A stretch of 51,281 nt of DNA from the NCBI GenBank assembly GCA_034435675.1, contig DAOTWP010000378.1, positions 1 through 51,281 on the forward strand, in the 5' to 3' direction. Numbering within the stretch: position 1 is the stretch's first letter; every line of letters starts with the position of its first letter. The notes under the pieces were generated by a model. The model had not been told where the DNA came from. It ran no database searches and saw nothing but the letters and a program-made list of their open reading frames with translations. Below, piece by piece: positions 9,155 through 17,034 of this stretch. Position numbers and translations under genes: made by a program. Source of the DNA: DAOTWP01 sp034435675. GTDB lineage: Bacteria > Chloroflexota > Anaerolineae > Aggregatilineales > Phototrophicaceae.

Positions 9155-10552
9155 TTACTCCATTACGGCTTCAGGTTTGACTACAGGCACGCGCGCTTCG
9201 AGGCGCATGGGCAGCCCACCACGCGGATACATCGTGATATGCGCTTCCGGTTTGACTACCTGCCCCGGCGCAAGCCGCAGTTGATAGTGCTGTGCCATCG
9301 CCGCCAGCAGCAGCCGCGCTTCCATCATGGCGAAGCTGTTGCCAATGCAGATGCGTGGTCCACCGCCGAAGGGCAGATAGGCATACCTGGGGATCGCCGC
9401 TTCGTTTTCCGGGCTGAAGCGTTCCGGGCGGAATTCATGCGGGTTGTCCCACCAGCGCGGGTCGCGGTGCGTGCGGTACACGCTGACGCCCACCGAAGCG
9501 CCGTTAGGAATCGCGTACTCGCCCACCTGCACATCCTCAATCGCCATACGCCCAAAACCCCATGCAGGCGGATAGAGCCGCAGCGATTCCTTAATCACCA
9601 TTTCGGTATACGGCAGCGCTTGCAGGTCTTGCAGTGTTGGCGCTCTGCCCGCCAGCACCGTGTCCAGTTCGGCGTGCAGTTTTGCCTCCGCCTGCGGGTG
9701 CTGTGCCAGCAGCATCCAGGTCCAGTTCAGCGTGTTGGAGGTGGTTTCGTGCCCGGCAAGGAACAGTGTCAGGAACTCGTCCCGCACCTGCTGGTCGGTC
9801 ATGTGGCTGCCATCGTCATCCTGTGCCAGCAGCAGCATCGAGAGCAGGTCGCCGCTGTCCCCGCCGGAAGCGCGGCGTTCGCGGATGATGCCGTAGACCA
9901 GTTCGTTCAGTTCGCGCAGCACACGCCGTTCGCGCAGGTGCGCGGGCAGCGGCACCCACTTGGGGATCATGTCACTGACACCCCCAGCGTGCTGAATCAC
10001 CTCCACCGCTGCGCCGACCTGCTGCACCGCTGCCTTGACATCGGCGTTGAACAGTGTTTTGCCCACAATCAGCAGCGTAAGCTGGGTCATCTCTTCGGCA
10101 ACATCAATGGTGCTGTTGGTGCGGCGTGCCCAATCGCGCAGCATGTCCTGCGTGTACTGCACCATCGTGTCCGCATACGCCTCAATGCGGCGGGTGTGCA
10201 GCGCGGGCGCCACCAGCCGCCGCTGGCGTTTCCAGAATTCGCCGTCGCTGGTCAGCAGCCCGTTACCCAGAAAACGCGCCAGTCCGGCATTGGGGTCTTT
10301 ATAGTCACGATCCTTATGGAAGCTGGCGGCTTTGCGCAGCACAATGTCCTGAATGTGTTCCGGGTTGCTGAAGAAGTAATGCTTGATGTCGCCCACTTGC
10401 AGCAGCACGGTTTCGCCGTAGGTGTCGAATATGGTTTCCAGTTCGGTCAGCGCATCGCGCATGAAGCGCCGCGCAAAGGCGATCTGTGCCAGAATGTTCT
10501 TGCTCACGACGGGTCCGCGTGCCGTCGCACCGGGAATACCATTACTGCTCAT
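9155..10552 (-). CDS. Cytochrome P450
   Basis: 465 residues from ATG 10552, chosen because GAGGA lies eight bases upstream; an upstream ATG at 10588 lacks this. All P450 landmarks are present: I-helix LAGHETTSNT (oxygen activation), K-helix ESLR in KESLRLYPPAW, the PERF motif in FRPERFSPE, and heme loop FGGGPRICIG with the thiolate ligand at about C402. There is no signal anchor and no fused reductase, so it is a soluble bacterial class that needs separate redox partners, none of which is nearby. The length suits the CYP102-heme-domain-like group. Co-transcribed with a GNAT gene and divergent from TetR. Substrate unknown. Confidence 0.95.
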   Translation of the reverse strand: MSSNGIPGATARGPVVSKNILAQIAFARRFMRDALTELETIFDTYGETVLLQVGDIKHYFFSNPEHIQDIVLRKAASFHKDRDYKDPNAGLARFLGNGLLTSDGEFWKRQRRLVAPALHTRRIEAYADTMVQYTQDMLRDWARRTNSTIDVAEEMTQLTLLIVGKTLFNADVKAAVQQVGAAVEVIQHAGGVSDMIPKWVPLPAHLRERRVLRELNELVYGIIRERRASGGDSGDLLSMLLLAQDDDGSHMTDQQVRDEFLTLFLAGHETTSNTLNWTWMLLAQHPQAEAKLHAELDTVLAGRAPTLQDLQALPYTEMVIKESLRLYPPAWGFGRMAIEDVQVGEYAIPNGASVGVSVYRTHRDPRWWDNPHEFRPERFSPENEAAIPRYAYLPFGGGPRICIGNSFAMMEARLLLAAMAQHYQLRLAPGQVVKPEAHITMYPRGGLPMRLEARVPVVKPEAVME

Positions 10553-10592
10553 CAGCCAGTTCCTCTCTTTAATGCCTGCGTTTTGCATTCTT

Positions 10593-10610
10593 CAGACTGG
10601 CGACAGTCTG
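10593..10610. promoter_or_regulatory. Inverted repeat, TetR operator candidate
   Basis: CAGACTG-N4-CAGTCTG is a perfect 18-base dyad about 40 bases upstream of the P450 start, in the space divergent to the TetR gene. Size and symmetry fit a TetR-family site. Confidence 0.5.
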
Positions 10611-10620
10611 TTGTTTTATG

Positions 10621-10648
10621 TACAATCTGTCGTCTATTCTGGATTGTA
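10621..10648. promoter_or_regulatory. Second inverted repeat in the P450/TetR divergent promoter
   Basis: TACAATC (10621-10627) and GATTGTA (10642-10648) are perfect inverted arms separated by 14 bases. Each arm also resembles a -10 box (TACAAT), so the dyad may instead be two back-to-back promoters. Confidence 0.4.
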
Positions 10649-10693
10649 TGAGAAAACCGGAGGCTGTCAACCAGCAGTTCTGTGTAGATGTAG

Positions 10694-10699
10694 TATACT
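10694..10699 (+). promoter_or_regulatory. Putative -10 box (TATACT) for the TetR gene
   Basis: TATACT lies 54 bases before the ATG at 10754. The same hexamer precedes other genes here (12501, 48507). No clear -35. Confidence 0.4.
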
Positions 10700-10753
10700 G
10701 GACATCTGTTTAGAAAATATTTTGCAGCGCATTCCTGAAAGGCACTACACCGC

Positions 10754-11350
10754 ATGACCAGAACCGCCAAACGACCGGATCGCCGCGTGGCGCGCACCCG
10801 CGCACTGCTGCGCGACGCCCTGATGCGCCTGATTGTCGAAAAAGGCTACGACACGATCAGCGTGCAGGACATCACCGACGCCGCCGATGTCGCCCGCACC
10901 ACGTTTTACCTGCATTACCACGACAAGGAAGACCTGCTGTTGAGCAGCATGGAAGAAATCTATGATGAACTGGCAGAACGCATGGGGGCAGTGACCCCGC
11001 ACGGGCTGCTGGCGGATGGCACACCCGCCGAAATTGTGGCGTTTCAGCATGTCGCCGAACACGCGGAATTCTACCGGGTGATGTTCAGCAAGCATGGCGT
11101 GGCGGCGTTTATCAACCGTGTACGCAGTTATCTGGCGGATGTCGTGCTGGAATTTATTCAGCAGATGCCCCCCGGCACGTACCAGCCGCGGCTGCCGCTG
11201 GAGGTGGTCGCCTACCGGGAGGCGGGGGCACTGGTCGGGCTGATTAGCTGGTGGCTGGAAAACAATATGCCCTATTCACCGGAAGAAATGTCACAGATGT
11301 TTTATGAAGCCGGTTCAAAAGGCAATAACTGGGCGTGCGGCTGGTCATAG
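10754..11350 (+). CDS. TetR/AcrR family transcriptional regulator
   Basis: 198 residues. The N-terminal helix-turn-helix is classical: ARTRALLRDALMRLIVEKG, then ISVQDITDAADVARTTFYLH and YHDKEDLL. The C-terminal ligand-binding half is helical and variable, with some resemblance to the TetR_C_33/YfiR-like groups (GALVGLISWWLENNMPYSPE). It is divergent from the P450-GNAT operon with two inverted repeats between, so autoregulation and control of that operon are likely. Effector unknown; a P450 substrate is a reasonable guess. Confidence 0.93.
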   Translation: MTRTAKRPDRRVARTRALLRDALMRLIVEKGYDTISVQDITDAADVARTTFYLHYHDKEDLLLSSMEEIYDELAERMGAVTPHGLLADGTPAEIVAFQHVAEHAEFYRVMFSKHGVAAFINRVRSYLADVVLEFIQQMPPGTYQPRLPLEVVAYREAGALVGLISWWLENNMPYSPEEMSQMFYEAGSKGNNWACGWS

Positions 11351-11473
11351 CTGCGCCGGGCACTGTGTCAGAAAGACATTAGAACTTCGCGGGCATTGAA
11401 CCGTTTTTCCTGCGCGGGCGTATAGCTCAGTAAAGCAAGTGACCGAGCAAAATGTGCAGGAGGGATCCGCAGC

Positions 11474-12343
11474 ATGTCACACGAAAAACAGAAACGCTAC
11501 GAAAAAGAATGGGAATTCTCCTTCCGTATGGGAGAACCCCGTGACGGGCAGTTCAGCGCCCCGCTGGAGGGCGTGCGGACAGCAGAGATTAAGCTGGATT
11601 TCAGCGTGGGTGAAGCGACTGTTGCGGCGCTGCCCGCCGACTCCACCAGTCTGATTGAGATTGACGCGCGCTATGTCGGCGATGTGGAATTCACTGTCGA
11701 AGGCGAAGGCGAACACCGCACGGTGCGTTTGCGCCAGCGCAAATTCGGCTGGGAGGGTGGTTTCAACTTCTCGTGGGGCAGCGAACGGCTCTACTGGCAC
11801 GTGCGCATTCACCCCACTGTCGCCACAGCGCTGGTGCTCAACAGCGGCGCGGGCAAAGGCGAATTCAACCTGGGCGGGCTGCAACTGACCGCGCTGGACA
11901 TCAACACGGGCGCGGGCAAGCTCGATGTGCAGCTCCCGGCGATGGCGCAGCGTTATCGCGGGGCGTTGAACACTGGCGCGGGTGAATTGAACGCCACACT
12001 GGCAGCAGGCGCCGACGTGGAGCTGAAGCTCAACACCGGCGCGGGTAAGCTCAAGCTCGACATTGGCGCGGGGTCGGTGGTGGAAGCGGCGCTGTCCAGC
12101 GGCGTTGGGCAGACAATCCTCGTTATTCCGGGCGATGTCGGCGTGCAGGTCAAGGCAAGCGGCGGCATTGGCAGCCTCGATTTCCCCGATGACTTCGAAC
12201 GTATCAAAGGACACAGCAGTTTCCTGGCGCAAAACGGCATCTGGCAGACCGTCGGTTACGACAACGCCGCGCGCAAGATCAGTGTCAAATACTCTGGCGG
12301 TGTCGGGCAGCTCAAGGTCGAGCGCTCCTTCGCGGTGGTGTAA
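11474..12343 (+). CDS. Toast-rack/putative adhesin beta-solenoid protein (LiaF-C/DUF4097-like)
   Basis: 289 residues; AGGAGGG ten bases before ATG 11474 fixes the start. The C-terminal two thirds carries repeats about 20 residues apart built on L-x-[IL]-N-[ST]-G-A-G-[KE]-L: LNSGAGKGEF, INTGAGKLDV, LNTGAGELNA, LNTGAGKLKL, then LSSGVGQ, SGGIGSL and SGGVGQL. Such glycine-turn repeats form the stacked beta-solenoid of the toast-rack/DUF4097 group related to the LiaF C-terminus. No signal peptide or membrane helix is visible, so it is probably cytoplasmic or lost its membrane part. In LiaF-like proteins the domain senses or scaffolds at the envelope; function here is unknown. Confidence 0.7.
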   Translation: MSHEKQKRYEKEWEFSFRMGEPRDGQFSAPLEGVRTAEIKLDFSVGEATVAALPADSTSLIEIDARYVGDVEFTVEGEGEHRTVRLRQRKFGWEGGFNFSWGSERLYWHVRIHPTVATALVLNSGAGKGEFNLGGLQLTALDINTGAGKLDVQLPAMAQRYRGALNTGAGELNATLAAGADVELKLNTGAGKLKLDIGAGSVVEAALSSGVGQTILVIPGDVGVQVKASGGIGSLDFPDDFERIKGHSSFLAQNGIWQTVGYDNAARKISVKYSGGVGQLKVERSFAVV

Positions 12344-12346
12344 CCC

Positions 12347-12394
12347 GGTCAGCACGGCGGGGGCATGCTTCAACACCGGGACATGCCCCTGACC
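12347..12394 (+). terminator. Long hairpin after the toast-rack gene
   Basis: GGTCAG (12347-12352) pairs with CTGACC (12389-12394), and GGGGCATG (12360-12367) with CATGCCCC (12382-12389); the two stems share one base. No T-tract follows. A terminator or 3' stabiliser is likely from position. Confidence 0.45.
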
Positions 12395-12500
12395 GTGATC
12401 TTGCTCCTGTTTCACCCCGCTTGTAGACCCAGCGCACCGGCGACAGTCATGTAAAACCGGGCTTTTGCTGCCTACCCTTATCGCTGCATGGGACATGCGT

Positions 12501-12506
12501 TATACT
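12501..12506 (+). promoter_or_regulatory. Putative -10 box (TATACT) of the glycan operon
   Basis: TATACT lies 35 bases before the GTG start at 12542. It argues against the upstream ATG at 12488, which would precede the promoter. Confidence 0.45.
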
Positions 12507-12541
12507 GGCACGCAGGTTCGGAACAGTCGAAGGAACCGCGC

Positions 12542-13567
12542 GTGGACAATGTTTTGCAGTTTGTGCCCATGCTGGTGGTCGGGTTTGCCGCCTCGCTGGG
12601 CTTAACCCCGCTTTCGCGCCAGATAGCCATGCACCTGGGCGTGGTGGACAAACCCAACCAGCGCAAAATCCATAAAGACAATAAGCCCCTGATGGGCGGT
12701 CTGGCGATTTATGTGGCGTTCGCGCTGGCGCTGCTGCTGTTCAGCCCGCCGCAGCATCTGGTCGAATTTGGCGCGGTGCTGTCCGGCGCGGCGTTTCTGG
12801 CGCTGGTGGGGCTGCTGGATGACCGCTACAACCTCGGCATTCGCATTCGCCTGCTGGCAATGAGCATTGCGGCGCTGGTGCTGGTTGCCGCCGGAATCCA
12901 GATCAAGTTGTTCTCCGTTCCGCTGCTGGATTTTCCCCTCACGCTGCTGTGGGTGCTGACAATCATCAACGCGATTAACTTTCTGGATAACATGGACGGG
13001 CTATCTGCCGGGCTGTCGGCAATTGCGGCGGGCAGCTTTTTGCTGATTGCGCTGGGCGAAGGTCTGACGCTGGTCAGCGGGCTGGCGGCAGCGCTGGCGG
13101 GCAGCGCGGTGGGCTTTCTGGTCTACAACTTCAATCCCTCCAGCACGTTTATGGGCGATATGGGTGCGCTGGTGCTGGGCTTTGTGCTGGCGGTGCTGGG
13201 CATCAAACTGGAATTTGGCACGCAGCCGCTGGGCGTCACCTGGATGATTCCGCTGCTGGTGCTGGCGCTGCCGCTGTTTGATATTACGCTGGTGGTCTTT
13301 ACGCGCCTCCGCGAAGGGCGTTCGCCGGGCGAAGCGGGCAAGGATCACACCTCGCACCGCCTGATGAGCCTCGGTTTGAGCCAGCGCCAGACCTTGCTGG
13401 TGCTGTACAGTGCGTGTGCCTACTTTGGGCTGGTCGGGCTGCTGGTCAGCACGCTGCCGCCACTGGCTGCGCTGCTGGTTGGCGGGGCGCATTTTGCGCT
13501 GCTGGGCGGGCTGTTTCTGCTGATGATGTGGATTCGCAAACGTTATCAACTGGGCAAGAGCGAATGA
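12542..13567 (+). CDS. WecA/TagO/MraY-family polyprenyl-phosphate sugar-1-phosphate transferase
   Basis: 341 residues from GTG 12542, with AAGGA seven bases upstream. About ten membrane helices. Conserved cytoplasmic motifs of the family are present: KPNQRKIH near the N terminus, GLLDD for Mg binding, FLDNMDGLSAG, NFNPSSTFMGD, and the C-terminal DHTSHRL histidine motif. These enzymes move a HexNAc-1-phosphate (usually from UDP-sugar) to undecaprenyl phosphate, the first step of O-antigen, teichoic acid or capsule synthesis. MraY itself is less likely, because the gene leads an operon with an epimerase and GT4 enzyme rather than murein genes. Its last bases overlap the next ORF (ATGA). Confidence 0.92.
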   Translation: MDNVLQFVPMLVVGFAASLGLTPLSRQIAMHLGVVDKPNQRKIHKDNKPLMGGLAIYVAFALALLLFSPPQHLVEFGAVLSGAAFLALVGLLDDRYNLGIRIRLLAMSIAALVLVAAGIQIKLFSVPLLDFPLTLLWVLTIINAINFLDNMDGLSAGLSAIAAGSFLLIALGEGLTLVSGLAAALAGSAVGFLVYNFNPSSTFMGDMGALVLGFVLAVLGIKLEFGTQPLGVTWMIPLLVLALPLFDITLVVFTRLREGRSPGEAGKDHTSHRLMSLGLSQRQTLLVLYSACAYFGLVGLLVSTLPPLAALLVGGAHFALLGGLFLLMMWIRKRYQLGKSE

Positions 13568-13866
13568 GCGATTACGACTTTAACGAATCGGGCGAATCAG
13601 GCGACGCATGGGACGACAAGCCCAAGCGCGGCGAAAGCGGCATTGACCCCAAAAAGCCGATTGTGGCGTCGCGGGTGCTGCGCAAGCCGGAATTTTTCGC
13701 CAACCCCCTGCCCAAATACATTATGCTGATCAACGACTCCGGCAATCCCGGCTACCAGAATCTGCTGGCGGCGATTAACCTGCTGGCAGAGATGCGCTGG
13801 GAAGCTGTGGGGATCACCGTCGATTCGTCCGGCAGAATGCTGGCGCTGCTGAAGCGTAGTGACTGA
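13564..13866 (+). CDS. Small acidic hypothetical protein in the glycan operon
   Basis: 100 residues; ATG 13564 overlaps the upstream TGA stop and its own stop overlaps the epimerase ATG, so translation is coupled at both ends. The first ~40 residues are low-complexity and charged (DESGESGDAWDDKPKRGES-like). The second half looks folded: NPLPKYIMLINDSGNPGYQN, then LLAEMRWEAVGITVDSSGRM and ALLKRSD. No family recognised. The layout suggests a regulator or accessory factor for glycan assembly, which is guilt by association only. Confidence 0.75.
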   Translation: MSDYDFNESGESGDAWDDKPKRGESGIDPKKPIVASRVLRKPEFFANPLPKYIMLINDSGNPGYQNLLAAINLLAEMRWEAVGITVDSSGRMLALLKRSD

Positions 13867-14816
13867 TGTCCGATTTGTATGTCGTCACCGGGGGGGCGGG
13901 CTTCATCGGCTCGCATATTGCCGAACGGCTGCTGCGTGAGGGGCAGCGTGTGCGCCTTGTCGATAACCTGTCCAGCGGCAAACGCGCCAACATCGCGCAT
14001 CTGCTGCCCAACCCCCGCTGCGAATTCTACGAAATGAGCGTCAACAACCTGCCCCAACTGTGTGAAGTCTGCGCGGGGGCTGTGGTCATCTTCCACCAGG
14101 CGGCGCTGCCGTCCGTGCAGGTCAGCGTGGAGACGCCGCTGGTGACGCACGAGAACGCCGTGACCGGCACGCTGAATGTGCTGCTGGCGGCGCGTGCGGC
14201 GGGCGTGCGGCGCGTGGTCTATGCGGCATCGTCGGCGGTCTACGGCGATACCGGCGCGGCAGACCAGCGCGAGGATTTTGCGCCGCAGCCGATTTCACCC
14301 TATGGTGCAGCGAAGCTGGCAGGCGAATTCTACTGCCGCGCCTTTACAGCGACCTATGGGCTGGAAACGGTTTGCCTGCGCTATTTTAATGTGTTCGGAC
14401 CCCGGCAGGACCCGGAGTCGCAGTATGCCGCCGTGATTCCTGTGTTCATCCGGCGCATGCTGGCGGGGCTTCCGCCGGTCATCTACGGTGATGGGCTGCA
14501 AACACGCGATTTTATCTATGTCGAAAATATTGTGGAGGGCAACCTGCTGGCGGCGCGCGCACCGGGGGTTGCCGGGCAGGTGATTAACCTGGCGGCGGGC
14601 ACACGCATTACGCTGCTGGAACTGGTAGATCTGCTTAACGAACTGCTGGGCACGCAGCTTGCGCCGCAGTTCGCCCCGGGGCGCGCGGGGGATATTCGCC
14701 ATTCCGGCGCGGATATTACACGGCTGAAAACGCTGCTTGGCTATACACCGCAGATCAGCCTGGCAGACGGTTTAGCGCAAACCGCCGCGTGGTTCAGAGA
14801 GCAGGCGCGGCAATGA
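13866..14816 (+). CDS. NAD-dependent epimerase/dehydratase (UDP-glucose 4-epimerase type SDR)
   Basis: 316 residues. The extended SDR Rossmann motif VTGGAGFIGS is at residues 7-16, the catalytic serine region AASSAVYGD follows, and the YGAAK (YxxxK) active site sits near residue 146. C-terminal motifs such as QTRDFIYVEN and CLRYFNVFGPRQDP match the GalE/WbpP-like subgroup that interconverts UDP-hexoses or UDP-HexNAc. ATG overlaps the upstream stop (TGATG), and its own stop overlaps the next gene, so it is translated with the operon. It probably supplies the sugar nucleotide for the neighbouring transferases. Exact sugar cannot be read from sequence. Confidence 0.93.
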   Translation: MSDLYVVTGGAGFIGSHIAERLLREGQRVRLVDNLSSGKRANIAHLLPNPRCEFYEMSVNNLPQLCEVCAGAVVIFHQAALPSVQVSVETPLVTHENAVTGTLNVLLAARAAGVRRVVYAASSAVYGDTGAADQREDFAPQPISPYGAAKLAGEFYCRAFTATYGLETVCLRYFNVFGPRQDPESQYAAVIPVFIRRMLAGLPPVIYGDGLQTRDFIYVENIVEGNLLAARAPGVAGQVINLAAGTRITLLELVDLLNELLGTQLAPQFAPGRAGDIRHSGADITRLKTLLGYTPQISLADGLAQTAAWFREQARQ

Positions 14817-15931
14817 AAGTGCTGCATGTCCTCAAGATCAACAATATTGCCGGGGCGGAACGCCACCTGCTGATGCTGCTGAGTCAGCAGCGGGCACGCG
14901 GGCTGGATGCGCGCTTTTTGCTGCTGGTGCAGCCGGACAAGCCGATGGACGATTTCGCGGCGCTGGCGGACGCACGCGGCATTCCGGTCAGCCGCATCGT
15001 GATTCGCAGCCATGCGGACATCAGCGTGTACCCGCGCCTGTGGCGGCAGATGCGCGCTTTCAAGCCCGACATCGTGCATACACACTTGCAGCATGGCGAC
15101 CTGTTTGGCATTCCCGCAGCGCGGTTGGCAGGCGTGCGCACGGTCATCAGCAGCCGCCACAACGCGGATGTGCGCCGCCGCAAACGGGCGCTGCAACTGC
15201 TCAATGCGGCATTGTGGCGCTTAAGCAGCGGCGGGATTGCGATCTCGGAGTATATCCGCCAGTTCAGCATTGAGGTCGAAAATGCGCCCCCGGCACGCAC
15301 GTTCACGGTGCATTATGGGCTGGAAAACCCCCAGCGTTATGACCGGGCAGCAGCGCGAACGGTCCTGGTAGAAGCAGCGGGGCTGCCGCAGGACGCCGTG
15401 ATTGCCGGCATGGTCTGCCGCCTGATTCCGGTCAAGGGCATTGACACGGCGCTGCAAGCGCTGGCGCAGGTCAAAGACGAGTTCCCGCAGGCGCATCTGG
15501 TCATCATCGGCGATGGACCGCTGCGCGAGACGCTTGAGGCAGCGGTGCAAACGCTGGGGCTGGCAGGGCGCGCGCATCTGGTCGGCTGGCGGAGCGATGC
15601 AGCGCAGTTGATGGCGGGGTTCGATCTGCTGCTCGTCACCAGTCTCAGCGAAGGCTTCGGGCTGGTCATGCTGGAAGCGATGGCGCAGGGTGTGCCGGTG
15701 ATCGCCAGTGATGCGGGCGCGATGCCTGAAATCGTCATCCCTGGCGAAACCGGGCGGCTGTTCCCGGTGCAGGATGCCGACGCACTGGCGGACGCGCAGC
15801 GGGCGCTGCTGGCAGACCCGGCGCAGCGGGCGGCAATGGGCGCAGCGGGCGAAACACGGCTGCACGCACACTTCACCGCCGAAAGCATGGCAGACGCGAC
15901 GCTGGCAGTCTATGAGCGCCTGCGGCACTAA
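14813..15931 (+). CDS. Glycosyltransferase family 4
   Basis: 372 residues from ATG 14813, overlapping the epimerase stop (ATGA). GT-B fold: the N-terminal half starts MKVLHVLKINNIAGAERHLL with the glycine-rich acceptor loop, and the C-terminal half carries the nucleotide-sugar motif VCRLIPVKGIDTALQA and the EX7E signature in SEGFGLVMLEAMAQGVPVIA. It is a retaining enzyme using a UDP- or GDP-sugar. It ends the overlapping operon that starts with the WecA-like enzyme and probably adds a residue to the lipid-linked glycan on the cytoplasmic face. Donor and acceptor are unknown. Confidence 0.92.
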   Translation: MKVLHVLKINNIAGAERHLLMLLSQQRARGLDARFLLLVQPDKPMDDFAALADARGIPVSRIVIRSHADISVYPRLWRQMRAFKPDIVHTHLQHGDLFGIPAARLAGVRTVISSRHNADVRRRKRALQLLNAALWRLSSGGIAISEYIRQFSIEVENAPPARTFTVHYGLENPQRYDRAAARTVLVEAAGLPQDAVIAGMVCRLIPVKGIDTALQALAQVKDEFPQAHLVIIGDGPLRETLEAAVQTLGLAGRAHLVGWRSDAAQLMAGFDLLLVTSLSEGFGLVMLEAMAQGVPVIASDAGAMPEIVIPGETGRLFPVQDADALADAQRALLADPAQRAAMGAAGETRLHAHFTAESMADATLAVYERLRH

Positions 15932-16004
15932 GGCACACTGTAAACAGCTTGCCCAAAAGGCTTGTGTATTCATCAGCACGTTATGCACACAAAGGGATCA
16001 CCCT

Positions 16005-16553
16005 ATGCGCACGAATCGTAACCGTTCCCGGCTCATCGCCCTGCTGCTGACCGGCGCAGTCATCCTGCTGGCGGCGTGCGGGGGTGACAGCACGCCCACA
16101 TCCGCGCCGACCAGCACCCCACCGGGCGGTGTCAGCGGCATTCCAGCAGACACCAGCGGCGACCCGGTCACGCTCAACGGCGCAGGCGGCAGTGTCAGCC
16201 TGCTGGTGCCGGTGGGCTGGCAGGCGGTGGCTGCCAGCTATCTGCAAAACACGCAGCAGAGCAGCATCCGGATGCAGTTTGTTGTGTCGCCCGGCGCGCT
16301 GGTCAACACTACGCTGGAGGATTACCTCAGCCCGGAGTCGTTCGCCATTGCTGACGCGGAAATTCTGTTTTCCACTGGTGTGGGCGGCACAGTAGCGATC
16401 ATCAAAAGCAGCACTGCCTATTCCGCCCAGGTGCGCATGCTGAACGGCGACCTGGCGACGGTGACCCTGCTGGACACGACCAGCTCTGAACAGGATTTTG
16501 CACCATATGAAAGTGCGCTGCTGGCAGTGGCGCAGTCCCTGCTGGTGCAGTAA
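16005..16553 (+). CDS. Hypothetical lipoprotein
   Basis: 182 residues. The N terminus is a lipoprotein signal peptide: arginine-rich n-region (MRTNRNRSR), hydrophobic LIALLLTGAVILLAAC with the lipobox cysteine at C25. A short Thr/Ser/Pro linker leads to a beta-rich domain with VTLNGAGGSVSLLVPVGWQ and QSSIRMQFVVSPG. AAAGGGA precedes the ATG. The architecture and the VPxGW motif match the lipoprotein at 26904-27422 (TLTAPQGWAT), so the two may be distant paralogues of a surface-stress or PsbP/DUF1795-like fold. Function unknown. Confidence 0.8.
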   Translation: MRTNRNRSRLIALLLTGAVILLAACGGDSTPTSAPTSTPPGGVSGIPADTSGDPVTLNGAGGSVSLLVPVGWQAVAASYLQNTQQSSIRMQFVVSPGALVNTTLEDYLSPESFAIADAEILFSTGVGGTVAIIKSSTAYSAQVRMLNGDLATVTLLDTTSSEQDFAPYESALLAVAQSLLVQ

Positions 16554-16591
16554 GTGGTACATTCGGTAAATTGGAGTCGTTTCCGCGTAGG

Positions 16592-16613
16592 GGAGGGTCC
16601 GAGACCGTCCTCC
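16592..16613. repeat. Imperfect palindrome, divergent copy of the GTAGGGG/CCCCTAC repeat
   Basis: GGAGGGTC-CGA-GAC with CGTCCTCC forms a bulged hairpin. It resembles the better palindrome at 29067-29095 (GTAGGGGCAGGTCT ... ), sharing the order GTAGGGG, GGTC, GAGACC (positions 16588-16605). Such elements are commonly dispersed in intergenic DNA. Confidence 0.45.
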
Positions 16614-16699
16614 GCAACAACTTCTTGTCGGATGTGCCAGTAAGGCAGGCTGCAACTGGTGGTGTAAAAGCATGACGTCAGGTGTTTTGTACGCTAAGG

Positions 16700-16705
16700 T
16701 AAGAT
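16700..16705 (+). promoter_or_regulatory. Putative -10 box (TAAGAT) for the 63-aa gene
   Basis: TAAGAT is 43 bases before ATG 16749. No -35 seen; weak call. Confidence 0.25.
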
Positions 16706-16748
16706 AGTCAGACTGCATTTTGTTTGTTCGGAAGGAGCGATTCTGGCA

Positions 16749-16940
16749 ATGGCATTGGAAGTCAAAATTGTGCGCTTTAACCTGAATGACCGCAAAGAGA
16801 TGGACAGCGCGGAACAGCAGCTTGCCGAACTGCTCAACAACCAGTGGAGCATCATCCTCAACGGCGAGAGCGACGCGCATGTGTATATCGTCCTGCAAAA
16901 AGGGCAGGCAGATAAAAAGCGCCCGCTGAGCATGCTGTAG
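16749..16940 (+). CDS. Small hypothetical protein, 63 residues
   Basis: A short ORF with a good AAGGAG ten bases upstream of ATG 16749. The product begins MALEVKIVRFNLNDRKEMDS and has a central VYIVLQKG strand; predicted shape is beta-helix-beta with a charged tail. Codon use is like neighbouring genes. It is monocistronic, between a lipoprotein and a glycosyltransferase, with its own promoter candidate. No family recognised. A tiny cytoplasmic protein, perhaps a regulator, is all that can be said. Confidence 0.7.
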   Translation: MALEVKIVRFNLNDRKEMDSAEQQLAELLNNQWSIILNGESDAHVYIVLQKGQADKKRPLSML

Positions 16941-17034
16941 GGTATTGGCAGCGCGATCAATGTCAGCCGCGATCAATGCCAGCCAGTCAACAGGGCGGCT
17001 GGCATTTGGCTGTATCCCGAAAGCGAATGCTCTC

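Noticed and set aside
9092..10651. 519-codon plus-strand frame opposite the P450
   Set aside because: Product is His/Gln/Arg-rich with no motif; the opposite strand has every P450 motif.
11416..11430. tRNA-like start (GGGCGTATAGCTCAG)
   Set aside because: No anticodon arm, T-arm or CCA end follows within 90 bases; matches only the first 15 bases of a tRNA.
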